8,987 nucleotides of DNA, taken from contig JABMRH010000223.1 of NCBI GenBank assembly GCA_013202725.1, forward strand, positions 1 through 8,987, read 5' to 3'. Source of the stretch: Desulfobacteraceae bacterium. Lineage in GTDB: Bacteria > Desulfobacterota > Desulfobacteria > Desulfobacterales > ETH-SRB1. Under the pieces are notes generated by a model that ran no database searches, was not told the origin of the DNA, and saw nothing but the letters and a program-made list of their open reading frames with translations. Made by a program: the position numbers and the translations under genes. Of the stretch, positions 5,830 through 8,987 are shown one piece after another (position 1 is the first letter of the stretch; each line of letters begins with the position of its first letter).

Positions 5830-5916
5830 TGGTGCCGAAGGGGAGACTCGAACTCCCACAGGAATACACCCACTAGACCCTGAACCTAGCGCGTCTACCA
5901 GTTCCGCCACTTCGGC
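5830..5916 (-). tRNA. tRNA-Leu(CAG)
   Basis: On the minus strand a complete class II tRNA can be folded. The acceptor stem is GCCGAAG (5916-5910) with CTTCGGC (5840-5834), discriminator A at 5833 and an encoded CCA at 5832-5830. The D region carries GGCGGAACTGGTAGACGC, as in bacterial tRNA-Leu. The anticodon arm is CTAGG / TTCAGGG / TCTAG with anticodon CAG. A long variable arm follows, then a perfect 5-bp T stem (GGGAG/CTCCC) around TTCGAGT. The long variable arm and overall sequence match leucine tRNA. It is convergent with mtaB and divergent from ribF. Confidence 0.97.
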
Positions 5917-5955
5917 ACAAAATTAAAAAAGATTGATTTTTTAATAGAATTAATT

Positions 5956-5984
5956 TAACTAAATTCTTTTTTGTTTGTTGTCAA
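5956..5984 (-). promoter_or_regulatory. Candidate sigma-70 promoter of the tRNA-Leu gene
   Basis: On the minus strand a perfect -35 box TTGACA (5984-5979) is followed after 17 bp by TAGTTA (5961-5956), a weak -10 box. A start near 5949 would give a leader of about 33 bases before the tRNA. The region is very AT-rich, as expected for a strong stable-RNA promoter. The -35 is convincing; the -10 is not certain. Confidence 0.5.
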
Positions 5985-6006
5985 GATTTATTGACTGTTT
6001 TGTAAA
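5978..6006 (+). promoter_or_regulatory. Candidate promoter of ribF, sharing its -35 site with the tRNA promoter
   Basis: TTGTCA at 5978-5983 and TGTAAA at 6001-6006 are separated by 17 bp, matching the sigma-70 consensus at 5 and 4 of 6 positions. A start near 6013 would leave a short leader before ATG 6030. The -35 lies on the same 7 bp (TTGTCAA) that forms the tRNA -35 on the other strand. Support is pattern only. The leader is far too short to hold an FMN riboswitch, and none is seen. Confidence 0.35.
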
Positions 6007-6029
6007 AATGAAAGGCTGGAAAAATTAAA

Positions 6030-6962
6030 ATGCAAGTCATTGAACATCTTGAAAAGATTGACCATCCATACAAAAACGCCGTTATTACCATCGGAAATTT
6101 CGATGGTGTGCATATAGGGCATCAGGCCCTTTTTCATCAGGTAATAGAAAAGGCAAGAGCGCTTCAGGGCACATCTATCGTCATGACCTTTGAACCTCAT
6201 CCGATCAGGGTGTTAAAACAAAATAACCATCCACCACTTATAACCCTGTATGAACAAAAAGCAGAACTCATCGCAAAGGCAGGCATTGATATTCTTATCT
6301 GCATACCCTTTACACGGGAATTCGCCTCAATACCGGCAAAGGAATTTGTAGAGGAAATCCTGGTGAAGCGTATCGGCATAAAAGCCATTATCGTCGGGGA
6401 AGATTATACTTTCGGCAAAAATCGTGAAGGCAACCTTAATTTACTTAAAACATATGGAAAAAAAATCGGTTTTGAAGTAATCGTTGTCAGGGAAATTCAG
6501 ATATCAAACAATTCGGAAGATAAAATCGGCAGCACCAGGGTACGCGAACTGATTTCGGAAGGGAAAGTTGCTGAATCCCAAAAACTTTTAGGAAGGTATT
6601 ACCAGATAAGGGGCACGGTTATGGCCGGGCGAGACAGAGGGGGCAGGCTCCTCGGCTTTCCTACCGCCAATATAAAGCTTTATGATGAACTCAGCCCTAA
6701 AACCGGTGTTTATGCGGTTATTGTTGAATGCAGGGGAAGTAAATATAAAGGGGTTGCCAATATCGGATACAGCCCGACTTTTGATGACCGCATTTTTACG
6801 GTTGAGGTTCATATCCTCGACTTTAATGATGATATATACGGACAGAAAATCCGCGTAAATTTTATAAAGCGTCTAAGAGATGAAAAAAAGTTTTTAAATA
6901 TTTCAGAATTATCAGAACAGATTAAAAAAGATATCAACAATGCACGCAACATCCTTTCCTGA
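6030..6962 (+). CDS. ribF: Bifunctional riboflavin kinase / FAD synthetase RibF
   Basis: RibF phosphorylates riboflavin to FMN and then adenylylates FMN to FAD in the cytoplasm. It has 310 residues, the normal length. The N-terminal nucleotidyltransferase domain shows TIGNFDGVHIGHQALF (20-35), TFEPHP (53-58), VGEDYTFGKNREG (122-134) and the GSTRVRELISEG signature (167-178). The C-terminal flavokinase domain shows RGTVMAGRDRGGRLLGFPTANI (194-215), with the Mg-ATP-binding PTAN at 211-214, NIGYSPTF (244-251), and VEVHILDFNDDIYG (258-271) with catalytic Glu259. The start is preceded only by a weak purine-rich stretch. The next gene begins at or just past its end, so the two are probably co-transcribed. 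The domain order is intact and nothing is missing. Confidence 0.97.
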   Translation: MQVIEHLEKIDHPYKNAVITIGNFDGVHIGHQALFHQVIEKARALQGTSIVMTFEPHPIRVLKQNNHPPLITLYEQKAELIAKAGIDILICIPFTREFASIPAKEFVEEILVKRIGIKAIIVGEDYTFGKNREGNLNLLKTYGKKIGFEVIVVREIQISNNSEDKIGSTRVRELISEGKVAESQKLLGRYYQIRGTVMAGRDRGGRLLGFPTANIKLYDELSPKTGVYAVIVECRGSKYKGVANIGYSPTFDDRIFTVEVHILDFNDDIYGQKIRVNFIKRLRDEKKFLNISELSEQIKKDINNARNILS

Positions 6963-6975
6963 CAACCCGGGGGTT

Positions 6976-8064
6976 ATGCGTATAAAAAAAAATATAATCA
7001 TTTCTCTGGCTCTGGGAATATTACTGTCCGCCTTAGCTCTTTATCTATCTTTTAGAAAAGTTCCGTTTGCCGATCTTGCAACTTATCTGACAACAATAAA
7101 TTACTTTTGGATATTACCATCTGTATTTATCGCCCTAATTAGTTTTGTTATAAGAACCATTAGATGGCGGTTTATCCTTGGGGCGGCACACACAATAAGC
7201 TTTTGGCAGGCATTTCACCCCATGATGATTGGCTTTATGTTAAACTGCATCCTTCCCGGCAGGATCGGCGAGTTGGCAAGGCCGGTTATTTTGCAGCAGC
7301 GTGATAAGATTCCATTTTCTACAGGTCTTGCAACGGTTGCGGCTGAAAGGTTGTTTGACATAATTCTTCTGATACTACTTTCAATAACTGTGTTTGCATC
7401 TGTTCATATAGATCCGGCGCTTGATATTTCCTTTGGCAAGTATCATCTAAACAGAGAAACACTGGTAGCTATCGGCACCGGCATGTTTAAGCTGGGCGCA
7501 GCCTTAATTGCCGGAATAATAATAATCAACTTTTCCGCTACCCGAAAGATTGTAAAAAGATTGATCATGGCGTTGCCGGCTGTATTTTTTTTTATGGGCA
7601 GTGATTTTAAAAACCGGATGAGGGAAAGAATTTGCACACCTGTTACAGGTTTTTTAGAAAATTTCGCCTTGGGTTTTGCTCTGATTAAGAATCCAAAAAA
7701 GGTAGGTATTTGCATTGTGCTGTCAATTATTATATGGAGCCTTGCAGCCTTATCATATTATGTAATGGCGCTTGGCTGCCCAGGCATACGGCTTTCATAT
7801 TTTGAGATCATGGCGGTCATGATAATTATCTGTCTGTTTATCGCTCTTCCGTCCGTACCCGGTTACTGGGGGCTCTGGGAAGCAGGAGGAGTGTTTGCCC
7901 TGTCCCTTTTCGGGATTTCGGCAAAGGAAGCCCTCGGCTTTACACTTGTAAACCATGTAATTCAAATGGTTCCTGTAATAATTGTCGGTTTGGTATCTGC
8001 AATGATAATTGGTGTTAATGTATGGCAGATATCTTCTTATAATGAATGTAAAAAAGACAAATAA
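6976..8064 (+). CDS. Flippase-like integral membrane protein (LPG-synthase TM / AglD family, UPF0104)
   Basis: This 362-residue multi-spanning inner-membrane protein has about seven to eight hydrophobic segments (near 6-26, 45-60, 82-95, 127-142, 168-186, 244-267, 277-293 and 329-348). Family motifs are the IRTIRWRFIL loop (59-68), NCILPGRIGELARP (90-103), AAERLFD (122-128) and PSVPGYWGLWEAGG (292-305). These define the lysylphosphatidylglycerol-synthase TM region / AglD-like family (PF03706-type). Members are linked to flipping or transferring lipid-linked groups, but most are uncharacterised, and no soluble aminoacyl-transferase domain follows here, so it is not a full MprF. ATG 6976 fits the family N-terminus (M-x-I-K-K-N hydrophobic); an alternative ATG at 6940 would add 12 residues and overlap ribF by 23 bp. 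Neither has a clean Shine-Dalgarno, which suggests coupling to ribF. Confidence 0.85.
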   Translation: MRIKKNIIISLALGILLSALALYLSFRKVPFADLATYLTTINYFWILPSVFIALISFVIRTIRWRFILGAAHTISFWQAFHPMMIGFMLNCILPGRIGELARPVILQQRDKIPFSTGLATVAAERLFDIILLILLSITVFASVHIDPALDISFGKYHLNRETLVAIGTGMFKLGAALIAGIIIINFSATRKIVKRLIMALPAVFFFMGSDFKNRMRERICTPVTGFLENFALGFALIKNPKKVGICIVLSIIIWSLAALSYYVMALGCPGIRLSYFEIMAVMIIICLFIALPSVPGYWGLWEAGGVFALSLFGISAKEALGFTLVNHVIQMVPVIIVGLVSAMIIGVNVWQISSYNECKKDK

Positions 8065-8066
8065 CT

Positions 8067-8213
8067 ATTGATGAACTCGTAAAAAGTCTCTTTAGCCTGT
8101 CATTTCGAGTGAAACGAGAAATCTTTATTCTGCAACCTATTGAAAAGATAAGATTTCTCTCTGCGGTCGAAATGACACATTCGACGTATTTGACTTTTTA
8201 CGAGTTCATCAAT
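8067..8213. mobile_element. 147-bp nested inverted-repeat element (MITE/REP-like)
   Basis: The outer arms are 22 bp and perfect: 8067-8088 (beginning ATTGATGAACTCG, ending AAAAAGTC) pairs with 8192-8213. Inside is a second dyad: TGTCATTTCGA (8098-8108) pairs with TCGAAATGACA (8167-8177), and AGAAATCTT (8117-8125) with AAGATTTCT (8150-8158). The bases between those two arm segments are only partly complementary. The centre (8126-8149) is AT-rich. The inner TGTCATTTCGA...GAGAAATCTT motif resembles a dispersed intergenic repeat I know from Desulfobacterota and other bacteria; that is recollection, not a search. It has no coding capacity and no clear target duplication. It lies between the flippase gene stop and the LysE gene and may also end or process transcripts. 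Confidence 0.75.
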
Positions 8214-8234
8214 GATGAATTCGATTTTTTACGA
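8211..8234. repeat. Collapsed second copy of the inverted-repeat element ends
   Basis: AATGATGAATTCG at 8211-8223 matches the left end of the preceding element (8067-8079) at 11 of 13 positions. GATTTTTTACGA at 8223-8234 matches the right arm (8192-8203) at 11 of 12. The two ends are fused with no interior, as if a second element had lost its middle. TTCATCAATGATGAA (8205-8219) is a palindrome at the junction. Confidence 0.45.
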
Positions 8235-8258
8235 AACTTTCAACATCAGTAAAATAAT

Positions 8259-8987
8259 ATGTTAGACAATTTTACAAGTTATATTTCATCATTCTGGATT
8301 ATTTTTTCCTTTTCCTTTCTGGTGGCATTGACCGGAGCCATGGCCCCGGGCCCGTTGCTTACATATACAATCATCAAGTCTGTACAATCCGGCAAACGCG
8401 GCTACCTGATGGGTTTATGGATTATAACGGGGCATGCCATACTTGAGATGGTAATTATAATATTTCTGCTTTTTGGCTTTTCCTTTGTCCTGCAAAATAT
8501 CATCGTTGTGAGAACCATAGGGGTTGCAGGCGGAGCTTTGCTTATCTATTTCGGCTTATCCATAATCCTGAATGTACATAAAGGCAATATCCCGATATAT
8601 TTTTTAAGCTCAGTTAACAGTCCGGATCACGAACCCCAAAAAGGAGCACACTCCTCTACAAAAATAAATAAAGGTCTTGATAATCCAATAGTCGGCGGGA
8701 TAGTAGTTTCCATGTCCAATCCCTACTGGTGGGTCTGGTGGGCCACCATAGGCTTTGCATTTATGATACAGTTTGGCATCTCTTTTAAGGAATGGCCAAG
8801 TCTTTTGGCATTTTTTATAGGACATGAAGCAGGAGATCTTGCATGGTACCTGTTTGTTTCGATTTTGTCCTTTTTCGGCCTTCGATATTTAAACAAAAAG
8901 ATATATTATGGAATTCTTGTTTGCTGCGGAATTTTTATGATCCTTTTCGGCATATACATGGGCATTTCCCCATTCTACCATCCCCAG
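8259..8987 (+). CDS. LysE-family exporter (C-terminus beyond the window)
   Basis: The frame from ATG 8259 is open to the end of the window (243 residues, no stop). It encodes a polytopic inner-membrane protein with hydrophobic segments near 11-35, 50-75, 82-105, 142-172, 182-205 and 215-236. The first segment holds GAMAPGPLLTYTI (26-38), matching the A-x-x-PGP hallmark of LysE/RhtB transporters, which export amino acids or related small molecules by proton antiport. NPYWWVWW (154-161) matches the conserved mid-protein NP-x-W region. A hydrophilic loop (about 108-140) splits the two halves and is longer than in classical RhtB proteins. The substrate cannot be told from sequence. No good Shine-Dalgarno is seen before the ATG. 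The nested repeat lies directly upstream, so its promoter may lie within or just after the repeat. Confidence 0.85.
   Translation, partial: MLDNFTSYISSFWIIFSFSFLVALTGAMAPGPLLTYTIIKSVQSGKRGYLMGLWIITGHAILEMVIIIFLLFGFSFVLQNIIVVRTIGVAGGALLIYFGLSIILNVHKGNIPIYFLSSVNSPDHEPQKGAHSSTKINKGLDNPIVGGIVVSMSNPYWWVWWATIGFAFMIQFGISFKEWPSLLAFFIGHEAGDLAWYLFVSILSFFGLRYLNKKIYYGILVCCGIFMILFGIYMGISPFYHPQ

Noticed and set aside
8190..8218. TTGACT ... TGATGA as a promoter for the LysE-family gene
   Set aside because: The -10 box is poor and the -35 lies in the repeat arm, so the match could be chance.
8610..8825. 71-codon minus-strand open frame
   Set aside because: It lies opposite the LysE-family gene, whose own frame shows clear family motifs. 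The minus-strand product has no recognisable features.

Overview
The window looks like chromosomal DNA of an anaerobic, moderately AT-rich bacterium, most likely a member of the Desulfobacterota (sulfate-reducer-like). This is inferred from gene content and repeat style: a CbiM/NikL/CbiQ/CbiO metal transporter of the nickel type, a NIL-domain 2[4Fe-4S] ferredoxin, an MtaB-type methylthiotransferase, and a dispersed inverted repeat with TGTCATTTCGA ends. I saw no phage, plasmid or CRISPR genes.

Region 1 (1-2509, + strand) is an energy-coupling-factor (ECF) transporter operon for nickel or cobalt: the C-terminal part of the substrate-binding membrane protein CbiM/NikM, the periplasm-facing accessory protein NikL, the transmembrane coupling protein CbiQ and the ATPase CbiO. 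CbiO has a histidine-rich tail. The cbiM-nikL gap is a degenerate 7-bp-period array, and the nikL-cbiQ gap holds a perfect 32-bp palindrome.

Region 2 (2510-2958) is a decaying stretch. It holds a short 8-bp tandem repeat, the C-terminal remnant of a CoA-binding (YccU-like) protein, and an overlapping small protein with 11 cysteines that I do not recognise.

Region 3 (3040-5916) is a tightly overlapping set for tRNA sulfur chemistry. A NIL-domain ferredoxin overlaps mnmA (tRNA U34 2-thiolation) by 4 bp, and mnmA overlaps mtaB (methylthiolation of t6A37) by 16 bp. A convergent tRNA-Leu(CAG) gene on the minus strand starts its 3' CCA only 8 bp beyond the mtaB stop codon.

Region 4 (5917-8064, + strand) starts divergently from the tRNA gene. 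It carries ribF (FMN/FAD synthesis) and a coupled multi-spanning flippase-like membrane protein of the LPG-synthase TM / AglD family.

Region 5 (8065-8987) holds a 147-bp nested inverted-repeat element (MITE/REP-like), apparently followed by a collapsed second copy of its ends. After it comes a LysE-family exporter that runs off the window.

Most genes are ordinary housekeeping or transport genes. The points most worth a second look are the ferredoxin-mnmA-mtaB coupling, the orphan cysteine-rich mini-protein beside a broken CoA-binding gene, the 32-bp palindrome and 7-bp-period filler inside the nickel operon, and the nested inverted-repeat element.
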